A stretch of DNA of 5,461 bases from Treponema sp. (GCA_024699205.1 JAILQA010000068.1:1-5461), one strand, 5' to 3'. Counted from the first letter of the stretch, positions 1-5,461 are shown. Made by a program: numbers and translations. Notes: generated by a model from the sequence alone, not told the origin.

Positions 1-1
1 C

Positions 2-487
2 ATAATACCGTCAGACCTTGATATGAATATGCTGGCAAATATTATGGACACTCAGCTGAAAATTCAAATTAAAAAATCATCATTTCTTAATGATTATGAT
101 TACATAATCTTAGACCCGCCTGGAACCTGGAACGCTCAAACTCGCAATGCTGTATTTGCATCCGATGTAATTGTAATCTCTGGAACTTGTTCAAACCTTG
201 ATTTAAGAGCAACTAAAAATTATTTCGACCAACTTTCAAATTGCTGTCTTGATAGTGAAGTATTTGTTGTTTGTAACAAATACAAAAAGGAACTTAATCC
301 AGATGGAATCTTTGAAGCTTACAAAGAAGCCTTTTCTGACTTTCTTTTAGACTTCCCTATTCCGGATGTAAAGAGTTTCAAAAAGTTTGTTGCAGATCCA
401 ATCGGCTATAAAATCCATCCGACTGTAAAAGCTCGCTTGGAAAAGTTTGTAGAAGTAGTTACTGGCTACAAGGAGCAGATTTTATGA
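2..487 (+). CDS. parA: ParA-type partition ATPase, C-terminal part (5' end outside window)
   Basis: Deviant-Walker ATPase of a DNA partition system; with ParB it would drive segregation of a low-copy replicon. The frame is open to the left edge, and the residues before the first ATG (IIPSDLD) match the segment just before the mid-protein helix of ParA proteins. The ATG at 23 is therefore internal, and the Walker A lysine motif must lie upstream. Of the 161 visible residues, 32-43 (YDYIILDPPGTW) form the Walker B region with Asp38, and the following stretch (TRNAVFASDVIVISG) has the helix plus buried strand usual in ParA/MinD proteins. The usual D-x-P-P/G element is present as DPPG. The gene ends with an ATGA overlap onto the next gene, which implies translational coupling. 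A small gene and parB follow, supporting the assignment. Truncation is by the window edge; nothing suggests a pseudogene. Confidence 0.85.
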   Translation: MIPSDLDMNMLANIMDTQLKIQIKKSSFLNDYDYIILDPPGTWNAQTRNAVFASDVIVISGTCSNLDLRATKNYFDQLSNCCLDSEVFVVCNKYKKELNPDGIFEAYKEAFSDFLLDFPIPDVKSFKKFVADPIGYKIHPTVKARLEKFVEVVTGYKEQIL

Positions 488-705
488 GTTGTAATAGCAA
501 CAATCCACTTTTTAAGAAGCTGAGAGCCTTAGAAACACAAGCGCTTAAAATCAATGCAATTGAAAAATCAGATATAAAAACTTCCGGGGAAATGAGGGAA
601 GAAGCCTGGGAGTGTTACTTAGTAGGCAAAGTAGAGCATCTGGAATACGTGATAAATAACAAAGAGCTCGAAATGGAAACAAGGGAGGAAACTGTAAATG
701 CCTAA
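484..705 (+). CDS. small unknown protein between parA and parB (73 aa)
   Basis: I do not recognise this protein. It is a 73-aa, charged, probably mostly helical polypeptide rich in Glu and Lys, with no signal peptide, membrane segment or recognisable motif; the two Cys residues (3 and 43) are far apart. The ATG at 484 overlaps the parA stop (ATGA) and has AAGGAG at 470-475 with an 8-nt spacer, so start and expression are well supported. Its last 8 nt overlap the parB start. Being translationally coupled on both sides inside a parA-parB pair suggests a partition accessory role, for example modulating ParA or ParB, but that is inference from position only. Its short length leaves some chance that it mainly serves as a coupling leader for parB. 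Confidence 0.7.
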   Translation: MSCNSNNPLFKKLRALETQALKINAIEKSDIKTSGEMREEAWECYLVGKVEHLEYVINNKELEMETREETVNA

Positions 706-1591
706 ATTACCACAAGAAAACATACTTACAAGAAAAATCAGCCTGGACCAGATAGTAGAAACAGGCAACGTCCGTTTGAATTATAACCAGGAAGAAATAG
801 AAAATCTTGCTGACTCAATTTTCAGATACGGCCTTATAAATCCTATTTCCGTAAAATTTTTACGGGAAGATGAAAATGGTATAAAAAAATATGAACTCAT
901 TGCAGGTCATAGACGTGTAAGAGCTTACAAACATCTTTGTGAAAAAGGCCATGATTACACTCAGATTACAGCAACAATTTGTCATGGTGAAAAAGAAATT
1001 GTTCAGCTGGTGGAAAATATTCAGCGTGAGCAGCTTTCACAAATAGACATTGAAACAGCTGTAAAAGCTCTTGTTACTGCCGGAATGAGCCAGAAAGAAA
1101 TAGCAGAAGAGCTTTCTAAGCCTCTCTCATGGCTGCATGATACACTTGCAGGAAGTCAGGTCCGTGAAAATGTAGAAGCTCAAGGAGTAGATACAACCGG
1201 CATGAGCACAAAGGCGCTTTCTCAGCTCGCTTCTATTCCAGGAGACAAACTTCCAGAAGCCGTAACTAAGGCGAAAGAAAACGGTGGAACTGTAAAAGCT
1301 GCAACAGAACAATTACAGGAATATCGCAAAGAAAACGGAATAGAAGCTCCAAAAAATACTAAAAAGAAAAACATAGAAGCTTCGCCGTTTGATTTTGAGC
1401 CTGAACCAATAACAATTACAGTTGAAAATGTAATAAGTGAAATTCGCGACTATATGCAGCGCCAAAAGTCTATTTCTGGACCAGACATGGAACTGCGATA
1501 CGGTTTTAATAATTTTGCTTGCTGGGAAAAAATTATAAATGCAATCACAGAAGATTTAACAGCTTTGTTTGAAGCATATCAGCACAACTAG
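698..1591 (+). CDS. parB: ParB/Spo0J-family partition protein
   Basis: A ParB-family protein of 297 aa: it should bind a parS-like centromere, load as a CTP-dependent clamp and stimulate ParA. The N-terminal ParB/Srx-type domain spans about residues 12-115. It has the NVR...IENLADSIFRYGLINPI region (24-50), the CTP-binding box GHRRVRA (70-76, equivalent to the family's GERRxRA) and the ENIQREQLS box (106-114). A helix-turn-helix follows at about 128-155 (SQKEIAEELSKPLSWLHDTL). A Lys-rich linker around 215-228 and an SPFDFEPEP segment (229-237) lead to an unrecognised C-terminal domain (about 238-297) that probably dimerises. The start is set by AGGGAGG at 682-688 with a 9-nt spacer. Length is typical for the family. 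It overlaps the preceding small gene by 8 nt and lies just downstream of parA, as expected for a parAB operon. Confidence 0.92.
   Translation: MPKLPQENILTRKISLDQIVETGNVRLNYNQEEIENLADSIFRYGLINPISVKFLREDENGIKKYELIAGHRRVRAYKHLCEKGHDYTQITATICHGEKEIVQLVENIQREQLSQIDIETAVKALVTAGMSQKEIAEELSKPLSWLHDTLAGSQVRENVEAQGVDTTGMSTKALSQLASIPGDKLPEAVTKAKENGGTVKAATEQLQEYRKENGIEAPKNTKKKNIEASPFDFEPEPITITVENVISEIRDYMQRQKSISGPDMELRYGFNNFACWEKIINAITEDLTALFEAYQHN
846..868. repeat. near-perfect palindrome inside parB (possible parS-like site)
   Basis: The sequence CCGTAAAA (849-856), one T, then TTTTACGG (858-865) is a perfect 8-bp inverted repeat with a 1-nt centre. It extends to 11-bp arms (846-856 and 858-868) with one mismatch (T848 opposite G866). 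It lies in parB codons for ISVKFLRE. The canonical chromosomal parS (TGTTTCACGTGAAACA) is not matched, so a ParB-binding role is a guess based on palindrome size and location. A chance AT-rich palindrome or an mRNA hairpin are the alternatives. Confidence 0.3.
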
Positions 1592-1602
1592 GAGAAAACC
1601 CA

Positions 1603-1809
1603 ATGAATCAAAAACCCGGCTGGACCTACATATACTCAGAAGAACTCAAACAGCACATTGCAAGACACGATGCGTCCGGCTGGGTTTATTGTGAAGACGG
1701 CACGAAATACAGCCCAAAAGAAATTCAAATCATTATAAAAAATCACAAGCTTATGAGCGCAAAAGCTCATTTAATTAAAAAAATTTTTGACGGTGAAATC
1801 ATACAATAA
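1603..1809 (+). CDS. small unknown protein with an internal duplication (68 aa)
   Basis: I do not recognise this protein. It has 68 residues and looks soluble, with no signal peptide or membrane helix. It contains two related units: residues 5-22 (PGWTYIYSEELKQHIARH) and 25-48, which starts SGWVY and ends YSPKEIQIIIKNH. Both follow G-W-x-Y, then Y-S, an amphipathic helix and a final His; the second has an extra EDGTK turn. The GWxY motifs are exactly 20 codons apart, and CCGGCTGG is repeated at 1616-1623 and 1676-1683. The C-terminal 20 residues are basic and probably helical. The start is supported by AGGAG at 1590-1594, which includes the last two bases of the parB stop, with an 8-nt spacer. 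It lies 11 nt after parB and 13 nt before the primase-helicase, so it is an operon member. Small nucleic-acid or partner-protein binding would fit, but function is unknown. Confidence 0.75.
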   Translation: MNQKPGWTYIYSEELKQHIARHDASGWVYCEDGTKYSPKEIQIIIKNHKLMSAKAHLIKKIFDGEIIQ

Positions 1810-1817
1810 GGACGGAG
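1808..1817 (+). promoter_or_regulatory. ribosome binding site fixing the primase-helicase start at 1823
   Basis: The sequence AAGGACGGAG holds two overlapping Shine-Dalgarno cores: AAGGA, 10 nt before the ATG at 1823, and GGAG, 5 nt before it. The frame is open back to a TTG at 1787, but that codon lies inside the preceding gene and has only T and A runs upstream with no purine-rich site. The ATG at 1823 is therefore preferred, giving a 1024-aa protein beginning MDFGKYK. Confidence 0.75.
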
Positions 1818-1822
1818 AAAAA

Positions 1823-4800
1823 ATGGACTTTGGAAAATATAAAAATAACTTATTTGATTATCTTAAAATAATGGGAATTGAAGCGCATCGCGGATTAGTC
1901 CGCTGTATCAATCCCGCGCATGATGATCACAATCCGTCCTGTGAACTCTGGGAAGATCATTTTAAATGTTATTCCGGCTCATGCGGATGCAGTGGCGATA
2001 TATACGACGCTGTAGAACTGCTGGAAGGAATTACTGATAAGGCAGAACAATTCAAACATCTTGAAAAGATTTTTGGCGGCTCATTTACTCCAAAGCCAGT
2101 TGTAAAAAAAACAGAAGACAAAGAAGAAAAACCAAAGTTTACTCCGGAACCTGAGTCTGTAGAGGCAATGGATAAATATTTAGACTTTGGCTTTGCACCA
2201 GAAGAGGCTTTAATCAAGTTTCTTTCAGAACGATGTACAAAAACCACAAAAGGCGAATTTACTCAATATTCAGAAGAAATCATTGAAAATCTTAAAAAAT
2301 ATTTTGGCTACTGGCCAGGAATGGATATTGCTTTAAAAGAAATTGGCAATAACACAATTTACCGCTCTGGCATCCCTACAAAACCAAATGCAAACGGTCA
2401 GTACGCCTGGGCTCATTCAGGCTTAGTGCTTAAAATCGGCAATGGCTACAAGCTTCATTTTTATAACGAAGGACAGTGTGATAAACGAGGTAGCCTTTCT
2501 TGTCAGACCTTCCCTACTCCTAACGATCTGGAAGATAAATTGCAGGATGAAGGAATTATACTTGTAGAAGGTGAAATGGATGCAGTTGTTTGTCGTGCTG
2601 CCGGCTTCCATAATGTTTTTTCTGTAGGTGGCACAAATGGCTTAACAAAGCCAAAAATAAAAAAACACTTGTTGAATGTAAAAAAAATTACAATCCTCTT
2701 TGACAACGACAACCCCGGCAGAATCGCGGCCGGATTACAAACTGCCATCGGCACAACATCTTTACCTGAAAAGTTTTTACAAGCTGGATATACCGGAAAT
2801 ATCTATTGTGCACGCCTGGAAGAATACAAAGACCCGGATGAATGTATCTGTTATCGCCGCGCCGATCTTATCCAGAAAGCTATTGAGAATGCAGAACCAT
2901 TCCAAAAAGCCCCTCAACAGATAAAACAGAATCTCATTCCGGCCGTAACTCTTAAACGCCTGGTAAAAGCTCTTCAGTCAACCAAAATTACTAAAAAGGA
3001 ACTTGATAATTTTTACTCTGCACTTTTGAAAGTTTCAGCCCGTGATAAAGAATCTAAACAAGTTTTCCTGGACAACGGAATCACCCAGCGCCGCATAGAT
3101 AACCCATCAGAATCCAATGTTGAAGCTTCATATATTCACACAGTTGCTGCAAAATATTTGTCTTATTACTGGCAGCGCAAATTTGTTGAATTTGTCAAAA
3201 CAGAAAGCGATTTAGATAAAGAATCAAAAATAACTCCTATTCTGCCTATTGATTACAAAAATCTTGAAAAAGATGCAAATTACGCAAGATTTGTAATGAA
3301 TCATGGAGAAACTTCAGCAGCTCTTTTAATTGAACGGGTATTAAAAAACCGCTTCATCTATATTGAAGATGAAAAAAAATACTACTTCTTCAATGGTCAC
3401 ATCTGGGAGCGAAAATCAGACGTTCTAAGAATCGTTTATAACATTCTTTTCAGCATAATTGTCTGGCATGAAAATACTGGAGAAAAGGACAAAGAATTTT
3501 ATAAAAATATCGGAAAGCTTAAATCAGTTGTAGAACAGCGCAAATTCCTTACAGCTGTTGCAAAAAACTTTTCAGAGCTTCCATCTATTTTCCGGGAATC
3601 GGTAACTTTTGATGGACCTCAGATCCAGGAGACATTAACTCTTGAAGATGGAGTTTTAGACTTTTCCGGAAAGCAGCTTAAAGTTCGCTCTGCCCTTCCA
3701 AACGAATACCGCTTAAGAGTTTTGCCATACAAAGTTGATGATGTAATGCTGGCAGAAAAGCCTGATAATTTCTTAAAATTTATGCACTCAAACTTTAAGA
3801 ACGAAGATACTTTGAAAACGCTCTTTTATTATTTAAGCCTCATTCCTTCACGTTGCGCTCAATACAAAGTAGGAGGAATCTTTATTGGAACTGGTGGAAC
3901 AGGAAAAACTACCACAATGAAGATTATATCTGATCTTTATCCAAAAATGACAACACCAATTCCGCGCCAAATTATCATGCTTAATAAAGACATCAGAAAC
4001 TACTCTGGAGGAGCTCAGCCGGAAATAGCAGAACTGGAAGGAATGGGAGCTGGAATCTCAGATGAAACACAGCGTAACGATATGCTAAACTCAGCCGTAT
4101 TCAAACAGCTCACAGGTGGAGGTGTTATGAAAGCCCGCCGATTGTATGCCAATGCTAAAGAGTTTAAGCCAACAGCTCAGACCATCATTCTGACAAACTA
4201 TTTGCCACGTTTCGACAATAAAGACCCTGCTACAATCGACCGTATGGTAGTAATTCCTTTTTCTGTAACTCATAAACGCGGCGAAGATAAAGACTTCAAA
4301 GACGAAAATGATATTTTTGAACTATTGCGGCCAGAATATCCTGGAATTGTAAAGCTTTTTGCTGAATATTATATCCATCTTAAAAACGACTATAAAGGCA
4401 AAATTCCGCTTTCAAAAGAATGTCAATCTTACAAAGATGACTATGTAGAAGATCAGGCAACAGACCTTGATAGATTTGTTAAAGAAAATATTGAATTTAT
4501 CAAAGATGAAAATGTCTTTACAAAAGTAAAAGACCTTTATGCCCGCTATTGTGAAATCAACGACATTGAGCTTAATGAAAAAGGTCAGCCAGTTGATAAA
4601 GACGCATGGACTCAGAACAAGCTCACCCACTTCCTTAAATCTGACTATACAGAAATTCATATTAAACAGAAGCGCTTTGGCGGCGCACCTGAGCAAATTA
4701 TTATTAATATGCGCTTAAAGGAAAATCCAAACTTGCAGAAAAAAGAACAACAGCCGCTACTTCCTGAACAACCGGCACCAGTAAAGCAGGAAAAGAAAGC

Positions 4801-4897
4801 AGCTCCAGTTCAGCCGGAAATAATTCCGCCACCACCAACAGACAATCCATTTGATTACGATGGAAGCGAGGATGAAAATGACTTTGATATTTTCTGA
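1823..4897 (+). CDS. zinc-finger/TOPRIM DNA primase fused to SF3 (D5/P4-type) helicase
   Basis: A 1024-aa replication protein expected to unwind the element's DNA and make primers on it in the cytoplasm. Domains in order: a DnaG-type (CHC2-like) zinc finger at about 25-65 with probable ligands Cys28, His33, Cys49 and Cys54; a linker and primase core; a TOPRIM domain at about 244-330 with Glu249 (VEGEMDA) and the acidic motif DNDNPGR (Asp294, Asp296); a middle helical region; a D5-N-like region from about 509 to 670; an SF3 AAA+ helicase with Walker A GTGGTGKTT (689-697, Lys695), Walker B ending SDET (Asp747, Glu748), sensor Asn792 (TIILTNYLPRF) and arginine finger Arg807 (DRMVVIPF); a winged-helix-like C-domain (about 897-968); a Pro-rich linker; and an acidic tail ending DFDIF. 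The architecture resembles phage P4 alpha-type proteins but is longer than P4 alpha. All key residues are present, so it should be active. Its 3' end overlaps the next gene by 20 nt. The ATG at 1823 is chosen over an upstream TTG. Confidence 0.93.
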   Translation: MDFGKYKNNLFDYLKIMGIEAHRGLVRCINPAHDDHNPSCELWEDHFKCYSGSCGCSGDIYDAVELLEGITDKAEQFKHLEKIFGGSFTPKPVVKKTEDKEEKPKFTPEPESVEAMDKYLDFGFAPEEALIKFLSERCTKTTKGEFTQYSEEIIENLKKYFGYWPGMDIALKEIGNNTIYRSGIPTKPNANGQYAWAHSGLVLKIGNGYKLHFYNEGQCDKRGSLSCQTFPTPNDLEDKLQDEGIILVEGEMDAVVCRAAGFHNVFSVGGTNGLTKPKIKKHLLNVKKITILFDNDNPGRIAAGLQTAIGTTSLPEKFLQAGYTGNIYCARLEEYKDPDECICYRRADLIQKAIENAEPFQKAPQQIKQNLIPAVTLKRLVKALQSTKITKKELDNFYSALLKVSARDKESKQVFLDNGITQRRIDNPSESNVEASYIHTVAAKYLSYYWQRKFVEFVKTESDLDKESKITPILPIDYKNLEKDANYARFVMNHGETSAALLIERVLKNRFIYIEDEKKYYFFNGHIWERKSDVLRIVYNILFSIIVWHENTGEKDKEFYKNIGKLKSVVEQRKFLTAVAKNFSELPSIFRESVTFDGPQIQETLTLEDGVLDFSGKQLKVRSALPNEYRLRVLPYKVDDVMLAEKPDNFLKFMHSNFKNEDTLKTLFYYLSLIPSRCAQYKVGGIFIGTGGTGKTTTMKIISDLYPKMTTPIPRQIIMLNKDIRNYSGGAQPEIAELEGMGAGISDETQRNDMLNSAVFKQLTGGGVMKARRLYANAKEFKPTAQTIILTNYLPRFDNKDPATIDRMVVIPFSVTHKRGEDKDFKDENDIFELLRPEYPGIVKLFAEYYIHLKNDYKGKIPLSKECQSYKDDYVEDQATDLDRFVKENIEFIKDENVFTKVKDLYARYCEINDIELNEKGQPVDKDAWTQNKLTHFLKSDYTEIHIKQKRFGGAPEQIIINMRLKENPNLQKKEQQPLLPEQPAPVKQEKKAAPVQPEIIPPPPTDNPFDYDGSEDENDFDIF
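4868..4872 (+). promoter_or_regulatory. ribosome binding site fixing the start of the 108-aa gene at 4878
   Basis: GAGGA at 4868-4872 lies 5 nt before the ATG at 4878. In the same frame there are ATGs at 4860 and 4872 and a TTG at 4851. The site abuts or overlaps the 4872 codon, and the two earlier starts lack a clear purine-rich site at normal spacing. The site sits inside the last codons of the primase-helicase gene, so ribosomes finishing that gene could reinitiate here. Confidence 0.55.
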
Positions 4898-5204
4898 TAC
4901 AACAGGTGAAGTTTTAAGCACGCCTAAAGAAGAAAAGCGAGAAGAGCACGAATCAAGCTTTATCGTTGTAAGATATTACCAGGATGACTCAGGATGGCGC
5001 TTCAGCATCCAGCTTAAATTAAAAAGGCTGATTAGATGTAAATCATGCTTACAATCTGATCAGCCTATGCAAAGTAAAACAGCTGCTGTTCTTGCAGCTG
5101 AAAAAACTGTTTATTCCTGGCTGTCAAAACCACAAAGAAAACAGTTTGCAGCTTTTTCAGTTTTCGATTTTGAACAGCCGTCTTTATTTCCAGAACTCGA
5201 TTAA
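4878..5204 (+). CDS. small unknown protein ending in a sliding-clamp-binding-like motif (108 aa)
   Basis: I do not recognise the family. With the ATG at 4878 it is 108 aa and begins MTLIFSDTTGEV. A charged N-terminal stretch (Lys/Glu-rich, about 15-28) is followed by a likely beta hairpin (FIVVRYYQDDSGWRFSIQL), a loop with two Cys, and an amphipathic helix (SKTAAVLAAEKTVYSWL), which suggests a compact beta-beta-alpha fold. The last residues contain QPSLF (100-104), close to the bacterial beta-clamp-binding consensus QL[SD]LF and placed in an exposed tail as such motifs usually are. The start overlaps the primase-helicase by 20 nt, so the two are probably translationally coupled, and a replication role is a reasonable inference. 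A strong hairpin (5025-5066) is embedded in the gene and appears to serve the opposite strand. The stop codon interlocks with that of the convergent gene. Confidence 0.75.
   Translation: MTLIFSDTTGEVLSTPKEEKREEHESSFIVVRYYQDDSGWRFSIQLKLKRLIRCKSCLQSDQPMQSKTAAVLAAEKTVYSWLSKPQRKQFAAFSVFDFEQPSLFPELD
5015..5066 (-). terminator. intrinsic terminator for the minus-strand gene, inside the 108-aa gene
   Basis: Arms 5025-5041 (AGGCTGATTAGATGTAA) and 5049-5066 (TTACAATCTGATCAGCCT) pair over 17 positions, with one T-G opposition (5033/5058), one bulged base (A5053) and a 7-nt loop. Read on the minus strand, the stem is followed at once by TTTTAATTT (5024 down to 5016), so polarity fits minus-strand transcription. 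On the + strand no T-run follows. The hairpin begins 134 nt past the stop of the convergent minus-strand gene, a plausible 3' UTR length. Confidence 0.65.
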
Positions 5205-5461
5205 AGTTCCCACCAGCTAATAGTCATACTTTTACGACTTATAGAACCGGTTTTATAGCGTTTTGTAAAAGTATTTGTTTTTCGGTCCAGGAGTCCATAT
5301 CCTAGATCAATATTTCCTTTATTATTCCTGATGATATATGCAGTGCCATCTTCAGTAAAATAAATTACCGCATGGTAAAATCCTGAATCCTTTAAATCAT
5401 CCGCAAGCTGGATTAAATCTGCATCAGTAATTCCTACGTTATTGGCCGTAAAAAATGCACA
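5201..5461 (-). CDS. unknown protein, C-terminal 86 residues (5' end outside window)
   Basis: On the minus strand, one frame is open from the right edge to a TAA at 5203-5201, giving 86 residues that start CAFFTANNVGITDADL and end TISWWEL. The sequence looks like a real protein. It has an amphipathic helix (DADLIQLADDLKDSGF), a hydrophobic strand (HAVIYF), an EDG turn, another strand (TAYIIRN), and a basic, Thr/Ser/Lys-rich beta-like region before the terminal Trp-Trp. The alternating alpha/beta pattern suggests a small globular C-terminal domain. I do not recognise the family, and no catalytic motif is evident. The gene runs against the replication operon and overlaps it by 4 nt at the stops, so it is probably a separate transcription unit. 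It might be accessory cargo or mark the operon's boundary. Without the N-terminus, localisation cannot be judged. Confidence 0.7.
   Translation of the reverse strand, partial: CAFFTANNVGITDADLIQLADDLKDSGFYHAVIYFTEDGTAYIIRNNKGNIDLGYGLLDRKTNTFTKRYKTGSISRKSMTISWWEL
5226..5282 (+). terminator. possible intrinsic terminator of the replication operon, inside the minus gene
   Basis: A perfect 10-bp inverted repeat, ATACTTTTAC (5226-5235) and GTAAAAGTAT (5265-5274), encloses a second inner palindrome (5240-5257, TATAGAACC/GGTTTTATA with one mismatch) and is followed by TTGTTTTT (5275-5282). It starts 21 nt after the stop of the last + strand gene, as expected for a + strand terminator. The stem is AT-rich and has internal loops, so its strength is doubtful. 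Confidence 0.4.

Noticed and set aside
23..487. Complete 154-aa protein starting at the ATG at 23
   Set aside because: The frame is open upstream and encodes ParA-like residues before this ATG; a ParA without Walker A would be incomplete, so the start is outside the window.
1787..1822. TTG start that would extend the primase-helicase by 12 residues
   Set aside because: It lies inside the preceding gene and has no ribosome binding site, while the ATG at 1823 has a good one.
2104..2111. A8 run as a programmed slippage site
   Set aside because: The frame continues uninterrupted with conserved primase motifs downstream, and no alternative frame yields a meaningful product.
1969..2247. Antisense open frame of 92 codons inside the primase-helicase
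   Set aside because: Ser/Pro-rich shadow translation opposite a conserved coding region, with no ribosome site or recognisable domain.
2503..2924. Overlapping frames on both strands across the TOPRIM region
   Set aside because: They lie entirely within a region whose TOPRIM motifs prove the main frame; composition looks like shadow translation.
4412..4696. Antisense open frame of 94 codons opposite the helicase C-domain
   Set aside because: The Phe/Ile/Cys-rich product is typical of antisense to Lys/Glu-rich coding sequence; no supporting signals.
4851..4877. Earlier starts (TTG 4851, ATG 4860, ATG 4872) for the 108-aa gene
   Set aside because: None has a Shine-Dalgarno site at normal spacing; GAGGA at 4868-4872 fits the ATG at 4878 best, although 4872 cannot be fully excluded.
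5365..5378. Small inverted repeat TTACC-GCAT-GGTAA in the minus gene
   Set aside because: Only 5-bp arms, no U-tract and inside coding sequence; expected by chance.
1..5461. tRNA, rRNA, CRISPR array, insertion sequence ends, iteron array or canonical parS
   Set aside because: Looked for by eye; nothing with the required structure or repeats was found.

Overview
The window is a compact, AT-rich stretch of bacterial or phage-type DNA. It carries a partition and replication cassette, all on the + strand, that meets one convergent gene at the right edge. In order the genes are: the C-terminal part of a ParA-type ATPase (2-487, start outside the window), a 73-aa unknown protein (484-705), a ParB-family CTPase/DNA-binding protein (698-1591), a 68-aa unknown protein with an internal duplication (1603-1809), a 1024-aa zinc-finger/TOPRIM primase fused to an SF3 (D5/P4-type) helicase (1823-4897), and a 108-aa unknown protein (4878-5204). 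The gene ends overlap (4, 8 and 20 nt) or are 11-13 nt apart. Each complete + strand start has an AGGAG-like site, so this is almost certainly one operon whose promoter lies upstream of the window.

ParAB plus a self-contained primase-helicase is the kind of module found on low-copy plasmids, plasmid-like prophages (phage-plasmids) and some integrative elements. No capsid, integrase, transposase, tRNA, rRNA or CRISPR is visible, so the element type cannot be fixed from this window. The host is also uncertain. Base composition, the Leu (CTT), Ala (GCT/GCA) and Lys (AAA) codons and the strong Shine-Dalgarno sites would suit a Treponema-like spirochaete or a low-GC Firmicute, but this is only an impression.

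The right end (5201-5461) contains the last 86 codons of an unrecognised minus-strand gene that has no start inside the window. Its stop codon interlocks with that of the last + strand gene in a shared TTAA. Each of these converging genes appears to carry the other's transcription terminator inside its own coding sequence. A strong hairpin with a U-tract on the minus strand lies within the 108-aa gene (5015-5066). A weaker hairpin with a U-tract on the + strand lies within the minus gene (5226-5282).

The most interesting functional hints are at protein C-termini. The primase-helicase ends in a proline-rich linker and an acidic tail with a terminal Phe, like bacterial SSB tails and the T7 gp4 tail. 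The next gene ends with QPSLF, a good match to the bacterial sliding-clamp-binding pentapeptide. Together they suggest that the element docks its own primosome onto the host replisome, which is inference. A 23-bp near-palindrome inside parB is a speculative parS candidate.
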